From Nocardioides jiangsuensis (lineage in GTDB: Bacteria; Actinomycetota; Actinomycetes; Propionibacteriales; Nocardioidaceae), in NCBI RefSeq assembly GCF_019679455.1, contig NZ_JAIEZQ010000002.1, positions 124,001-188,000 on the forward strand: a stretch of 64,000 nt of DNA, given 5' to 3'. The notes below the pieces were generated by a model, which worked only from the letters and a program-made list of their open reading frames with translations, did not search any database and was not told the DNA's origin. The number at the start of each line of letters is the position of its first letter. Position 1 is the stretch's first letter. This document shows positions 8,435 to 16,437 of this stretch, piece after piece. The position numbers and the translations under genes are program-made.

Positions 8435-9400
8435 TCAGTCCTTCTCCAAGAGCTTCTTGTTCACCAGTGAGATCGCGAGCACGCCGAGCACCAGCAGCAC
8501 GCCGATCGCGGCGGCCGTGTCGGGGCTGCCCTGCTCGATGCCCTTCTGGTACATCACCAGCACCGGGGAGGTGGAGGCGCCGTTCGGGCCGCCGCCGTTG
8601 GTGAGCAGGTAGGGCTCGGTGAACAGGTTCGCGCCGGTGATGGTGGACAGGATCACCACGAGCGCGGTGGCCGGCCGGACCCCGGGCACGGTCACGTGCC
8701 AGAACGAGCGGAACCGCGAGGCGCCGTCGGTGGCGGCGGACTCGTAGAGCTCCTTCGGCACGTTCTGCAGCGCGGCCAGGTAGAGCAGCACGAAGAACCC
8801 GAGCTGCTTCCAGGTGACGAAGACCGCGATCACCGGCATCGCCAGCGCGCTGTTGACCAGCCACGACGGGTCCGGTGCCAGCGGGCCGAGCGCCTCGTTG
8901 ACCATGCCGTCCTGGGCGAACAGGAACAGCCACACCGCGACCAGCGCGACGCTCGCCGTCACGTAGGGCACGTAGTAGGCGACCCGCAGCAACGCCCGCC
9001 CGCGGACCGCGCCGTTGAGCGCGGTGGCCAGCAGCAGGGACAGGACGACGGTCAGCGGCACGTTGATGACGAGGAACTCAGCGACGTTGACGAACGACTC
9101 GCGCACCGCCGGGTCGCCGAGCACGGCCGTGTAGTTGTCGAGCCCGACGAACGGCCGCTCGACGGTCGCACCCGGGGCGGCGAAGAAGTAGTCGTGGAAG
9201 CTGATCCACACCGCGAGCCCGAGCGGGTAGGCGAAGACCGCTGCCAGGAACAGCGCGTACGGCGCCGCGAAGACGATCCCGAGGGGCTGGCGGCCCAGGA
9301 GGACCGCCAGCCGGGGGCGTGCGGACGGCGGAGGTGTCGGCTCCGCGCCCTCGCCGGGACGCGAGCCTGGGCGCGGGGCCGTGCTCGTGTCGATGCTCAT
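8435..9400 (-). CDS. Carbohydrate ABC transporter permease, MalF type
   Basis: A 321-residue permease. It has a proline-rich cytoplasmic N-terminus (about 35 residues), then helices beginning GIVFAAPYALFLAAVFAYPLGLAVW. The EAA motif is VPKELYESAATDGASRFRSFWHVTVPGVRP, followed by NLFTEPYLLTNGGGP, a block common to sugar permeases. It is the second transporter gene, 15 bases after the binding-protein stop, and forms the heterodimeric channel with the MalG-type partner. Confidence 0.93.
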   Translation of the reverse strand: MSIDTSTAPRPGSRPGEGAEPTPPPSARPRLAVLLGRQPLGIVFAAPYALFLAAVFAYPLGLAVWISFHDYFFAAPGATVERPFVGLDNYTAVLGDPAVRESFVNVAEFLVINVPLTVVLSLLLATALNGAVRGRALLRVAYYVPYVTASVALVAVWLFLFAQDGMVNEALGPLAPDPSWLVNSALAMPVIAVFVTWKQLGFFVLLYLAALQNVPKELYESAATDGASRFRSFWHVTVPGVRPATALVVILSTITGANLFTEPYLLTNGGGPNGASTSPVLVMYQKGIEQGSPDTAAAIGVLLVLGVLAISLVNKKLLEKD

Positions 9401-9415
9401 CTCAGGTCACCCGGG

Positions 9416-10702
9416 TCAGGACTGGCCGGCGAGGTCGGTCGCCTCGTCGGCGGCCTTGGTCAGCGCCTCGTCGACCGGGGTCTCCCCGAAGATCACCGAC
9501 GAGGAGTACTGGTCGCGGAAGGCCTGCCAGATCGCGATCGAGTTCGGCACGTTCGGCACCTCGACGGTGCGGGCGGCCTGGTCGGCGAAGGTCTCGTACT
9601 CGGGGTTCTGCTCGAAGTACTCCGGGTAGGTGCCCTGCAGGTCCTGACGCAGGGGCATCTGGCCGGTCGCCTCCAGCAGCTTGCCGTCCTGCTCCTCGCT
9701 GGTGGCGAACTCGAGCACGTCCCAGGCGGTCTTCTGGTTGTCGCAGGCGGAGTAGAGGCCGATGTTCTTGGCGTCGGAGAAGGTGTAGGTCTCCTCCGGC
9801 GCGGTGCCGGCCGAGGTGGGCACCGGGACCGCACCCCACTCGATCGACTCGCCGTAGACCGAGATCGCCCACGGGCCGACGATGGCCATCGCGGCCTTCT
9901 GGTCGGCGAACGAGTCGCCGTTGTAGGCCTCCTTCGGCGACAGGCCCTCGGAGTACATCGTGGACCAGAGGTCGGCGACCTTCTGGCCCTCCGCGGAGTC
10001 GAAGGTGGCCTTGCCGTCCTCGACGAGCTGCTGACCCCCGGTCTCGGCCGCGAACAGCGGGTAGAAGTCGAACCAGGACTGGAAGAACTCGCTGGTGGGC
10101 GCGGGCCAGATCGCGGCCTGCGCGGCCCCGCTGTCGACCAGCTTGCGGCTGGTCTCGAGGAACTCCTCGTGCGAGCCCAGCGGCGGGTTCTCCGGGTCGA
10201 GGCCGGCCTTCGCGAAGAGCTTCTTGTTGTAGAAGATCATCACCGGGTTCGACTTCCACGGGATCTGGTAGTACTGCCCGTCCGGCGACTGGTACTGCTC
10301 GGCGACGTCGCCGCTCCGCTCCTCGATGTAGTCGGTGGCGCCGTCGAAGGCGTCCAGGGCGACCAGGCCGCCCTGCTTCTGGAACTGCGGTACGGCGGCC
10401 GGCGAGGTGTTGAACACGAGGCACGGAGCGTTGCCCGCGGTGATCGCGGCGCCGATGACCTCCTCGGACGTCTTGCCCGCCGGGATCTCCTGGGCGGTGA
10501 CCTTCTCGTCGGGGTGCTCGGAGTTCCACGCCTTGACCATCGCCTGGCCCCAGGAGATCTCCTCGGGGTTGTTCGACAGCCACACCTTGATCGGGCCACG
10601 GGAGCCCTGGGCTTCCGCTGCGTCGCCGGATCCGCCGCCGCAGGCGGCGGTCATCCCGAGCGCGAGCATGGTGAGCGTCGCGGTCACGGCCTTGGGTCTC
10701 AT
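9416..10702 (-). CDS. Sugar-binding lipoprotein of ABC transporter
   Basis: A family-1 extracellular solute-binding protein of 428 residues that captures sugar for the adjacent permeases. MRPKAVTATLTMLALGMTAAC is a lipoprotein signal with a lipobox ending at Cys21, followed by a flexible GGGSGDAAEAQG linker. The start is fixed by GGAGC 7 bases upstream of the ATG; the in-frame extension with extra histidines has no ribosome site. Blocks such as FADQKAAMAIVGPWAI and AYNGDSFADQKAA are typical of the class. It is first of the structural genes after the LacI regulator. Confidence 0.94.
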   Translation of the reverse strand: MRPKAVTATLTMLALGMTAACGGGSGDAAEAQGSRGPIKVWLSNNPEEISWGQAMVKAWNSEHPDEKVTAQEIPAGKTSEEVIGAAITAGNAPCLVFNTSPAAVPQFQKQGGLVALDAFDGATDYIEERSGDVAEQYQSPDGQYYQIPWKSNPVMIFYNKKLFAKAGLDPENPPLGSHEEFLETSRKLVDSGAAQAAIWPAPTSEFFQSWFDFYPLFAAETGGQQLVEDGKATFDSAEGQKVADLWSTMYSEGLSPKEAYNGDSFADQKAAMAIVGPWAISVYGESIEWGAVPVPTSAGTAPEETYTFSDAKNIGLYSACDNQKTAWDVLEFATSEEQDGKLLEATGQMPLRQDLQGTYPEYFEQNPEYETFADQAARTVEVPNVPNSIAIWQAFRDQYSSSVIFGETPVDEALTKAADEATDLAGQS

Positions 10703-10772
10703 GGTGGTGCTCCGTTTCGTGTGGTGCCGGGGATGGGGTGGGTGCACGGGGTGGTCGGGGGGTGAGGCGGGG

Positions 10773-11792
10773 TCAGGACGGGGCGGGCCCGGTCGAGCCG
10801 CGCACGACCAGCCGGGGCGGGTCGAGCTCGGTGGGGGCGGGGTCGCGGCCGTCGACGAGCGCGAGCAGCCTCTCCGCGGCGGCGCGGCCCCAGTCGAGGA
10901 CGTTGGTGCTGACCGTGGTCAGGCCGGGCTGGACGTGAGCGGCGAGCTCGGTGTCGTCGAAGCCCGTGATCGAGAGCCGGCCGGGCACGTCGACGCCGCG
11001 GCCGGTGGCGACGGACAGGCCGGCCATCGCCATGAGGTCGTTGGCGTAGACGATCGCGGTCGGCGGCTCGGGCAGGTCGAGCAGGCGGCGGGTGGCGGAG
11101 GCCCCCTCCTCGGCGGAGAAGTCCGCCTCCGCGAACGGCCCCTCCGGCAGCCCGGCCTCGCGCATCGCACGCGACCAGGCGTCCCGGCGGGACTGGCCGT
11201 GGACCATCGCGGTCGGTCCGGAGACGTGCGCGATCCGGGTGTGTCCGAGCCCGACCAGGTGCTCCACGGCCGCGGCGACCCCGGGGCCGTCGTCGACGCC
11301 GACCGCGGGCCAGAACGGCTCGCCGAGGGCCGGGCCGATGATCACGGCGGGCAGGCCGAGCTCGGCCAGCAGCGCCGGGCGGGTGTCGTCGACGTGCAGG
11401 TCGGTGACGAAGACCCCGTCGACGCGGCCCTCCTCGGCGAGGCGACGGTAGCTGCGGAGCTCGTGGTCGTGCTCGGGGACCACCTGGAGCAGCAGGGCGT
11501 AGCCGCTCTCGGACAGCACGCTCTCCAGGCCGGCGATGAACGAGGGGAAGAACGGGTCCGCGCGCAGCGTCTCCGGCGGACGTGCCATGACCAGACCGAC
11601 CGCGAACGAGCGGGACACCGACAGTGCCCGGGCCCGGGAGTTCGGGGTCCAGCCCAGCTCGCGGGCCACGGCCAGGATCCGCTCGCGGGTCTCGGTGGCG
11701 AGGCCGGGGCGGTTGTTGAGCGCGAAGGAGACGGCGCCCTTCGACACGCCCGCGGCACGGGCGACGTCGTTGATCGTGGGTCGGGGGGTCAC
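10773..11792 (-). CDS. LacI-family repressor of the sugar operon
   Basis: A 339-residue regulator: an N-terminal helix-turn-helix (TINDVARAAGVSKGAVSFALN), the hinge NSRARALSVSRS, then a periplasmic-binding-protein-like effector domain ending VVRGSTGP. The start is set at a GTG 7 bases after the -10 hexamer TTAGGT of a strong promoter, implying a leaderless message. A GTG three codons further upstream would overlap that -10 box. It heads the operon containing the importer and the three carbohydrate enzymes, 70 bases before the binding-protein gene. Autoregulation and control of the whole operon follow from the operator position. Confidence 0.92.
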   Translation of the reverse strand: MTPRPTINDVARAAGVSKGAVSFALNNRPGLATETRERILAVARELGWTPNSRARALSVSRSFAVGLVMARPPETLRADPFFPSFIAGLESVLSESGYALLLQVVPEHDHELRSYRRLAEEGRVDGVFVTDLHVDDTRPALLAELGLPAVIIGPALGEPFWPAVGVDDGPGVAAAVEHLVGLGHTRIAHVSGPTAMVHGQSRRDAWSRAMREAGLPEGPFAEADFSAEEGASATRRLLDLPEPPTAIVYANDLMAMAGLSVATGRGVDVPGRLSITGFDDTELAAHVQPGLTTVSTNVLDWGRAAAERLLALVDGRDPAPTELDPPRLVVRGSTGPAPS

Positions 11793-11799
11793 AAAAGCC

Positions 11800-11829
11800 A
11801 CCTAAACCGGTTTAGTGACCACCTGTCAA
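11800..11829 (-). promoter_or_regulatory. Promoter of the sugar operon (TTGACA-N18-TTAGGT)
   Basis: On the minus strand a perfect -35 TTGACA (11829-11824) is followed after 18 bases by TTAGGT (11805-11800), 7 bases before the repressor GTG. The operator palindrome covers part of the spacer and the -10 box. Confidence 0.75.
11802..11815. promoter_or_regulatory. LacI-type operator palindrome
   Basis: CTAAACCGGTTTAG is a perfect 14-base palindrome with the central CG typical of LacI-family operators. It sits over the -10 region of the repressor-operon promoter, so binding would block RNA polymerase. Confidence 0.8.
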
Positions 11830-11839
11830 GGGTCGGGGT

Positions 11840-11879
11840 GTAACCGGGGCCACAGCACCTCGGCGTAACCGGGGTCACA
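11840..11879. repeat. Two direct repeats upstream of the propeller gene
   Basis: GTAACCGGGGCCACA (11840-11854) and GTAACCGGGGTCACA (11865-11879) differ by one base and are 25 bases apart. They lie between the divergent LacI and propeller genes and could be a tandem regulator site. No regulator is known for them. Confidence 0.6.
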
Positions 11880-11926
11880 TCCCGGCGTTGAAGGGGCGGG
11901 TCCTTTCCGCCGATCAGGGAGCTTTC

Positions 11927-13231
11927 ATGCGTGGTAGAGCCGTTCTCGTCGCCGTCCTCGCCATGGCGGCGGCCGCGTCCGCCGTACCTGCTGTCGAGGC
12001 GGAGACGTCGCGTCGAACGGTCCAGACCACCTCGGCCACCGCGGCGGTCCGGGACGTCATGTTCGTGGGCAACAACTGGGACGGCACCGCCACGGTCGTC
12101 GACGCGCACACGCACCGGAAGATCAAGACGATCGACACGATCCCCGACGCGGACGCGCGGATGCGCGAGATCGTCGCGGACCCGGCCCGGCTCGGGTTCT
12201 TCCTGGCGATCCAGCAGGCGATCGGCGAGGGCCACAACCAGTACACCGACGACATGTTCACCACGCACGACGGCCGGCTGGTCGCGGTGAGCCGGCCCAG
12301 CTTCGCCGACGTGGTGGGCATCGACCTCGCCACGAACCGGATCCGCTGGCGCTTCCCGATGGAGGGCTACCGCGCCGACCACATGGGCGTCTCGCCGGAC
12401 GGCCGCCGGCTCCTGGTCAGCGACTCGACGGCCAACAAGGTGCACGAGCTCGACCTGGCCACCGGCCGGAAGCTGCGGGAGTTTCCGAGCGGTGACACCC
12501 CGCACGAGAACACCTACACCGCCGACGGCGAGCGGATCTTCCACGCCAGCATCGGCCGGGTCTACACGCCGACCGACCGGGGCGGCCTCGAGGGCGACAC
12601 CAGCAAGGGCAGGCGCTACCTGCAGATCGTCCGCAACGACGACTTCGAGATCCTCCGGCGCTGGGACATGGGCAAGGAGCTCGCCGAGGCCGGCTACCCG
12701 GACATGAGCTCGGCGGTCCGCCCGATGGCCGTCGCGCCCGACGAGCGGTTCGTCTACCTCCAGGTCTCCTTCCACCACGGCTTCGTCGAGTTCGACACCC
12801 GCGCCCGCGACCGCCGGCGCACCTACCCCGGCGAGCCGCTGCGCGGGAAGGTGCGCCGCGTCGCCTACCTGCCCGACCGGACCGGCGGGCTGCCGCGCGA
12901 GCAGTACGTGCTCGACTCCGCGCACCACGGGCTGGCGATGAACGCGGCCGGCACGAAGCTCTGCGCGGCCGGGACGATGTCGGACTACGCCGCGATCGTG
13001 AGCCGCGAGACGTTCCGCCGCCGGGTCGTCGCGGTCGGCCCGAAGCCGTACTGGTCGACCAACGGCCCCGACGGCGACGAGTGCTGGGTCTCGGTCAGCG
13101 GCAACGACACCGTGGTGGTGCTCGACTACCGCACCGCCGAGCGCCTCCGCACGCTCCGGGTCGGCGACCACCCGCAGCGGGTCCGGGCCGGGTACGTCGA
13201 CCGCGACATCGTCCGCGCCTGGAGGTCGTAG
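11927..13231 (+). CDS. Secreted beta-propeller (YVTN-like) protein
   Basis: A 434-residue exported protein. The signal peptide is MRGRAVLVAVLAMAAAASAVPAVEAE. The ATG is preceded by AGGGAG, which fixes the start; an upstream in-frame ATG lacks one. The mature part has repeated short strands with DGRRLLVSDSTANKVHELDLATG, AVAPDERFVYLQVSF and VSVSGNDTVVVLDYRTAERL, the pattern of YVTN/lactonase-like seven-bladed propellers. No catalytic residues can be assigned. It is divergent from the sugar operon and followed 20 bases later by the Fur-family gene. Confidence 0.8.
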   Translation: MRGRAVLVAVLAMAAAASAVPAVEAETSRRTVQTTSATAAVRDVMFVGNNWDGTATVVDAHTHRKIKTIDTIPDADARMREIVADPARLGFFLAIQQAIGEGHNQYTDDMFTTHDGRLVAVSRPSFADVVGIDLATNRIRWRFPMEGYRADHMGVSPDGRRLLVSDSTANKVHELDLATGRKLREFPSGDTPHENTYTADGERIFHASIGRVYTPTDRGGLEGDTSKGRRYLQIVRNDDFEILRRWDMGKELAEAGYPDMSSAVRPMAVAPDERFVYLQVSFHHGFVEFDTRARDRRRTYPGEPLRGKVRRVAYLPDRTGGLPREQYVLDSAHHGLAMNAAGTKLCAAGTMSDYAAIVSRETFRRRVVAVGPKPYWSTNGPDGDECWVSVSGNDTVVVLDYRTAERLRTLRVGDHPQRVRAGYVDRDIVRAWRS

Positions 13232-13238
13232 CCGCACC

Positions 13239-13244
13239 TAGACT
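13239..13244 (+). promoter_or_regulatory. -10 box, leaderless start of the Fur-family gene
   Basis: TAGACT lies 7 bases before the ATG with no Shine-Dalgarno sequence, giving the regulator its own leaderless transcript. Confidence 0.55.
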
Positions 13245-13251
13245 CGGACCC

Positions 13252-13668
13252 ATGGCCTCGCAGGACTGGCAGACCACGCTGCGCGCGAAGGGGTACCGGC
13301 TGACCCCGCAGCGCGAGCTGGTGCTGCGCGCGGTCGAGCGGCTCGGCCATGCGACCCCCGACGAGGTGCTCGGCGCGGTCCACGAGGAGTCCGCCGCGGT
13401 CAACATCTCCACGGTCTACCGGACCCTGGAGCTGCTGGAGGAGCTCGGCCTGGTCCGGCACGCGCACATCACCGACCGGGCGCCGACGTACCACTCGACC
13501 GCGACCCCGGACCACGTGCACCTGGTCTGCCGCAGCTGCGGCGAGGTCACCGAGGTGGCCCCGGAGATCATCGAGCCGATGACCGCGAAGCTCCTCGACA
13601 CCTATGGCTTCGTGACGGATGTCGGACACCTGACGATCTTCGGAGCCTGCCAAAACTGTGCAAGGTAG
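13252..13668 (+). CDS. Fur-family metalloregulator
   Basis: A 138-residue Fur-superfamily repressor. The winged helix covers residues 1-85 (GYRLTPQRELVLRAVERL, INISTVYRTLELLEELGLV-like recognition helix). The dimerisation domain has TPDHVHLVCRSCGEV and FGACQNC, two CxxC pairs that usually hold structural zinc. The metal sensed cannot be decided: the short form and the neighbourhood (nitrobindin, DsrE, YgfZ) resemble the Streptomyces region that encodes the nickel regulator Nur, but that is recollection and not proof. It starts from a TAGACT box 7 bases upstream, hence probably leaderless. Confidence 0.9.
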   Translation: MASQDWQTTLRAKGYRLTPQRELVLRAVERLGHATPDEVLGAVHEESAAVNISTVYRTLELLEELGLVRHAHITDRAPTYHSTATPDHVHLVCRSCGEVTEVAPEIIEPMTAKLLDTYGFVTDVGHLTIFGACQNCAR

Positions 13669-13671
13669 ATT
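13666..13671 (+). promoter_or_regulatory. -10 box, leaderless start of the GAF-ANTAR gene
   Basis: TAGATT lies 6 bases before the ATG and overlaps the stop codon of the Fur-family gene, separating the two transcripts. Confidence 0.55.
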
Positions 13672-13677
13672 CGGCGC

Positions 13678-14409
13678 ATGATCGACGACCAGTCACTGCT
13701 CGAGTCGGCGCGGCGCCTGTCCGAGGCCCTCGCCCCGGGTGACCTCGACGCCACGCTGACCCAGCTGACCGCCGCCGCGGTCGACCTGATCCCCGAGGTG
13801 GTCTATGCCAGCATCACCGTCCGTCACGGGGACGACCGGCTGGAGACCGTGGGTCCGACCCACCCGGCGCTGATCGAGCTCGACAAGGCGCAGTACACCT
13901 TCCACGAGGGCCCCTGCTACGACGCCGCGACCGACGAGACGCACGTGGTCAGCACGAACCTGTCCGAGGACCCGCGCTTCATGAAGTACGGCCCGGTCGC
14001 GGTCGAGGCCGGGATCCGCGCGCAGGCGGCGTTCCGGCTGTTCGACTCCCGGGAGTCCCAGGGGGCGCTGAACCTGTACGCGACCGAGGTCGGGGCGTTC
14101 GAGGACCTCGGCGGTACGGCGGCGCTGTTCAAGCACCAGGCGGCGGTGGCGATCTCCTACGCGCGCGAGGTCACCAACCTCAAGGAGGCGCTGGAGACCC
14201 GCAAGACGATCGGCCAGGCGATGGGGATCGTGATGGAGCGCTACCAACTCACCGACGACCGGGCCTTCGCGTTCCTCACCCGGCTCTCCCAGCAGCGCAA
14301 CGTCAAGCTCCGCCTGGTGGCGCAGGAGCTGATCGCGGCCAGCGACGAGCGCGGCAACGAGGAGCGGGACGACGAGGAGCCGTCGGCCCCCCAGGACGCC
14401 GCCGGGTAG
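13678..14409 (+). CDS. GAF and ANTAR domain RNA-binding antiterminator
   Basis: A 243-residue soluble regulator. The GAF sensor fold spans about residues 20-165 (HEGPCYDAATDETHVVSTNL, AAFRLFDSRESQGALNLYA). A C-terminal ANTAR three-helix domain follows at about 168-220 (KTIGQAMGIVMERYQLTDDRAF, QELIAAS). ANTAR domains bind paired hairpins in nascent RNA and block terminators. The tail is acidic. No sensor kinase or receiver domain is attached, so the signal enters through the GAF domain. It converges on the DsrE gene across a perfect palindrome. Its RNA targets are not evident nearby. Confidence 0.9.
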   Translation: MIDDQSLLESARRLSEALAPGDLDATLTQLTAAAVDLIPEVVYASITVRHGDDRLETVGPTHPALIELDKAQYTFHEGPCYDAATDETHVVSTNLSEDPRFMKYGPVAVEAGIRAQAAFRLFDSRESQGALNLYATEVGAFEDLGGTAALFKHQAAVAISYAREVTNLKEALETRKTIGQAMGIVMERYQLTDDRAFAFLTRLSQQRNVKLRLVAQELIAASDERGNEERDDEEPSAPQDAAG

Positions 14410-14429
14410 CCCACCCGCACGGGCCGACC

Positions 14430-14449
14430 GGGCTGGACCGGTCCAGCCC
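14430..14449. terminator. Bidirectional hairpin between converging genes
   Basis: GGGCTGGACC followed at once by its complement GGTCCAGCCC is a perfect 20-base palindrome between the stops of the GAF-ANTAR and DsrE genes. There is no T-run. Confidence 0.55.
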
Positions 14450-14468
14450 CCGGAGGCCGGCGGACGGC

Positions 14469-14831
14469 TCAGTAGACGAGCGCCTGGACGTCGTCCGCGA
14501 GCGCCTCCTCGACGAAGCTGGGCGCCCCCGCGATCCGGACCCCCTCGAGCACGTCGGCCTCCCCGATGTCGCGGCGGGCCGCGCACTGCGTGCACAGGGT
14601 CACCGTGCCGCCGGCCAGCACCGCGGCGAGCAGGTCCGCCAGCGGCGCGGCCAGCGGAAGCTCGAACTCCTCGGCCCGGCCCGGGACCGCGAACCACGCC
14701 GCCTCACCGGTGAGCCACAGGCTGACCTGCGCCCCGGTCGCGACCGCGGTGGAGGCCACGGTGAAGGCCTGGTTGCACCGCTCGGGCTCGTCCGCCCCGG
14801 CAGTGACCTTGATCAGCAGTCGCCTCGTCAC
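14469..14831 (-). CDS. DsrE/DsrF-like family protein
   Basis: A 120-residue small alpha/beta protein of the DsrE superfamily, whose better-known members relay sulfur on cysteines. The core reads LIKVTAGADEPERCNQAFTVAS, VSLWLTGEAAW, TLCTQCAARRDI and ends DDVQALVY. A cysteine pair in TLCTQC is where a sulfur-handling site would be expected. The start GTG gives the usual RRLLIKVTAG opening; the longer frame adds an arginine-rich leader with no ribosome site. The exact role is unknown in actinobacteria. Confidence 0.82.
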   Translation of the reverse strand: MTRRLLIKVTAGADEPERCNQAFTVASTAVATGAQVSLWLTGEAAWFAVPGRAEEFELPLAAPLADLLAAVLAGGTVTLCTQCAARRDIGEADVLEGVRIAGAPSFVEEALADDVQALVY

Positions 14832-14978
14832 GGGCGCCAGCCTACGGGCGCGGGAGCGGCACCGACGTACCAGACCGCCCACAAAGTAAAGAGATCACCG
14901 TGTTGGAGAGACGCCGGACCTCCTCTCGTAGGCTTGGTCCACGTCCACCGACGAGATCTGACGAGGGGGATGGCCCGC

Positions 14979-15338
14979 GTGACACTCGAGTCCGAGCAGA
15001 GGCCCTGGGGATCCTGGCACGTGATCGACGTGGCCGAGGGCTACAAGATCAAGCGCATCCACGTGAACCCGGGATGCCGCCTGTCGTACCAGACCCACGA
15101 GTACCGCTCCGAGCACTGGGTGGTGGTGTCCGGGAAGGCCACGTGCACGATCGACGACGTGGTCCTCGTCGTCGGTCCGGGGGAGTCCGTCGACGTCGAC
15201 CAGGGTGCCAAGCACCGGCTCGCCAACGACGGCAGCGAGGAGCTCGTGATCATCGAGGTCCAGCGCGGGGTCTACACCGGCGAGGACGACATCGTCCGGC
15301 TCGAGGACGACTACGGTCGCACCAAGGCCACGACCTGA
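14979..15338 (+). CDS. Cupin, mannose-6-phosphate isomerase type II-like
   Basis: A 119-residue single cupin barrel similar to the C-terminal domain of bifunctional mannose-1-phosphate guanylyltransferase / phosphomannose isomerase. The family blocks are RPWGSWHVIDVAEGYKIKRIHVNPG, RLSYQTHEYRSEHWVVVSG and the metal-binding QTHEYRSEHW histidines and glutamate. The GTG is chosen because GAGGGGG lies 9 bases upstream; an ATG three codons earlier abuts that site directly and is less likely. As a stand-alone domain it could isomerise mannose 6-phosphate or another phosphorylated sugar. Downstream YgfZ is separated by 52 bases and its own -10 box. Confidence 0.85.
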   Translation: MTLESEQRPWGSWHVIDVAEGYKIKRIHVNPGCRLSYQTHEYRSEHWVVVSGKATCTIDDVVLVVGPGESVDVDQGAKHRLANDGSEELVIIEVQRGVYTGEDDIVRLEDDYGRTKATT

Positions 15339-15378
15339 TCCTCGCCACCGGGCGCCGGGGACCCCACCTGCGCGCGGG

Positions 15379-15384
15379 TACGCT
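15379..15384 (+). promoter_or_regulatory. -10 box, leaderless start of ygfZ
   Basis: TACGCT lies exactly 6 bases before the GTG start, with no Shine-Dalgarno sequence. Confidence 0.55.
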
Positions 15385-15390
15385 GGCCGG

Positions 15391-16371
15391 GTGGCCGCAG
15401 CAGACTTCTCCTCGACGCCCAGCCCGCTCCTGCACCTGCCCGGGGCGGTGTCCGGCAACGGCATCGATGCGCCCGTGCCCGCGCACTACGGGTCGTTCAA
15501 CGGGGAGCAGCGCACGCTCGAGGCCGGGGACGGCTTCGTGGACCTCTCGCACCGCGGCGTCGTCCGCGTCACCGGTCCCGACCGGCTGACCTGGCTGCAC
15601 TCACTGACCACGCAGTACCTGGAGGGCCTGGCGCCGAACACCCCGACCGCGGCGCTCGTGCTCAGCCCACAGGGGCACGTCGAGCACGCGATGTACGGCG
15701 TCGACGACGGGGAGTCGTTCACCGCGCACGTCGAGCCCGGCCAGGCCACCGCGCTGGTGGAGTGGCTGGACCGGATGCGGTTCATGATGCGCGTCGAGGT
15801 CAGCGACGTCACCGAGGAGCTCGCGGTCACCTGGCGCCCGGCGGCCCGGATCGAGGGGGCGCCGTACTCCGGCTACACCTTCGTCCCGCGCGTGGACCTC
15901 GAGCGGTACGCCGCGGCGGCCGGTCCGGCCTGCGGGACGTGGGCCTTCGAGGCCCTGCGCATCGCCCGGGGCGAACCGCGCCTCGGCCTCGACACCGACC
16001 ACCGCACGATCCCCAACGAGGCCGGCTGGATCGGCACCGCGGTGCACCTGGACAAGGGCTGCTACCGCGGGCAGGAGACGGTGGCCCGCGTGCACACGCT
16101 CGGCCGCCCGCCCCGCCGGCTGACCCTGCTGCACCTCGACGGGTCCGACAACCGGCTGCCGGCGCAGGGCAGCGACCTGCTGCTGGGCGGCAAGGCGGTC
16201 GGCTTCGTCGGCACCTCCGCGCGGCACCACGAGCTCGGCCCGATCGCCCTGGGCATGGTCAAGCGCAACGTCGACCTCGGCGCCCAGCTGGAGGTCGACG
16301 GGCTGGCCGCGGCGCAGGAGGTGCTGGTCGACCCGGAGATCGGCCTGCACGTGCGTCCCTCACTGCGGTGA
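15391..16371 (+). CDS. ygfZ: YgfZ/GcvT-fold folate-binding Fe-S cluster assembly protein
   Basis: A 326-residue tetrahydrofolate-binding protein that supports maturation or repair of certain 4Fe-4S enzymes. The decisive signature is DKGCYRGQETVAR near residue 220, matching K-G-C-Y-x-G-Q-E. Upstream are VDLSHRGVVRVTGPDRLTWLHSL, typical of the aminomethyltransferase fold, and FEALRIARGEPRLGLDTD. The GTG start is placed by the TACGCT box 6 bases upstream. Its location near Fur, nitrobindin and DsrE genes fits a role in iron-sulfur or stress physiology. Confidence 0.92.
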   Translation: MAAADFSSTPSPLLHLPGAVSGNGIDAPVPAHYGSFNGEQRTLEAGDGFVDLSHRGVVRVTGPDRLTWLHSLTTQYLEGLAPNTPTAALVLSPQGHVEHAMYGVDDGESFTAHVEPGQATALVEWLDRMRFMMRVEVSDVTEELAVTWRPAARIEGAPYSGYTFVPRVDLERYAAAAGPACGTWAFEALRIARGEPRLGLDTDHRTIPNEAGWIGTAVHLDKGCYRGQETVARVHTLGRPPRRLTLLHLDGSDNRLPAQGSDLLLGGKAVGFVGTSARHHELGPIALGMVKRNVDLGAQLEVDGLAAAQEVLVDPEIGLHVRPSLR

Positions 16372-16425
16372 CCGACGTCTCGTGCGGACTTGCGCGAAGC
16401 GCCCACACCCGGACATAGCCTTCCC

Positions 16426-16431
16426 TAGCCT
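16426..16431 (+). promoter_or_regulatory. -10 box, leaderless start of the 81-residue membrane protein gene
   Basis: TAGCCT lies 6 bases before the ATG. It would also drive the coupled large HTH gene. Confidence 0.55.
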
Positions 16432-16437
16432 GGCCTG

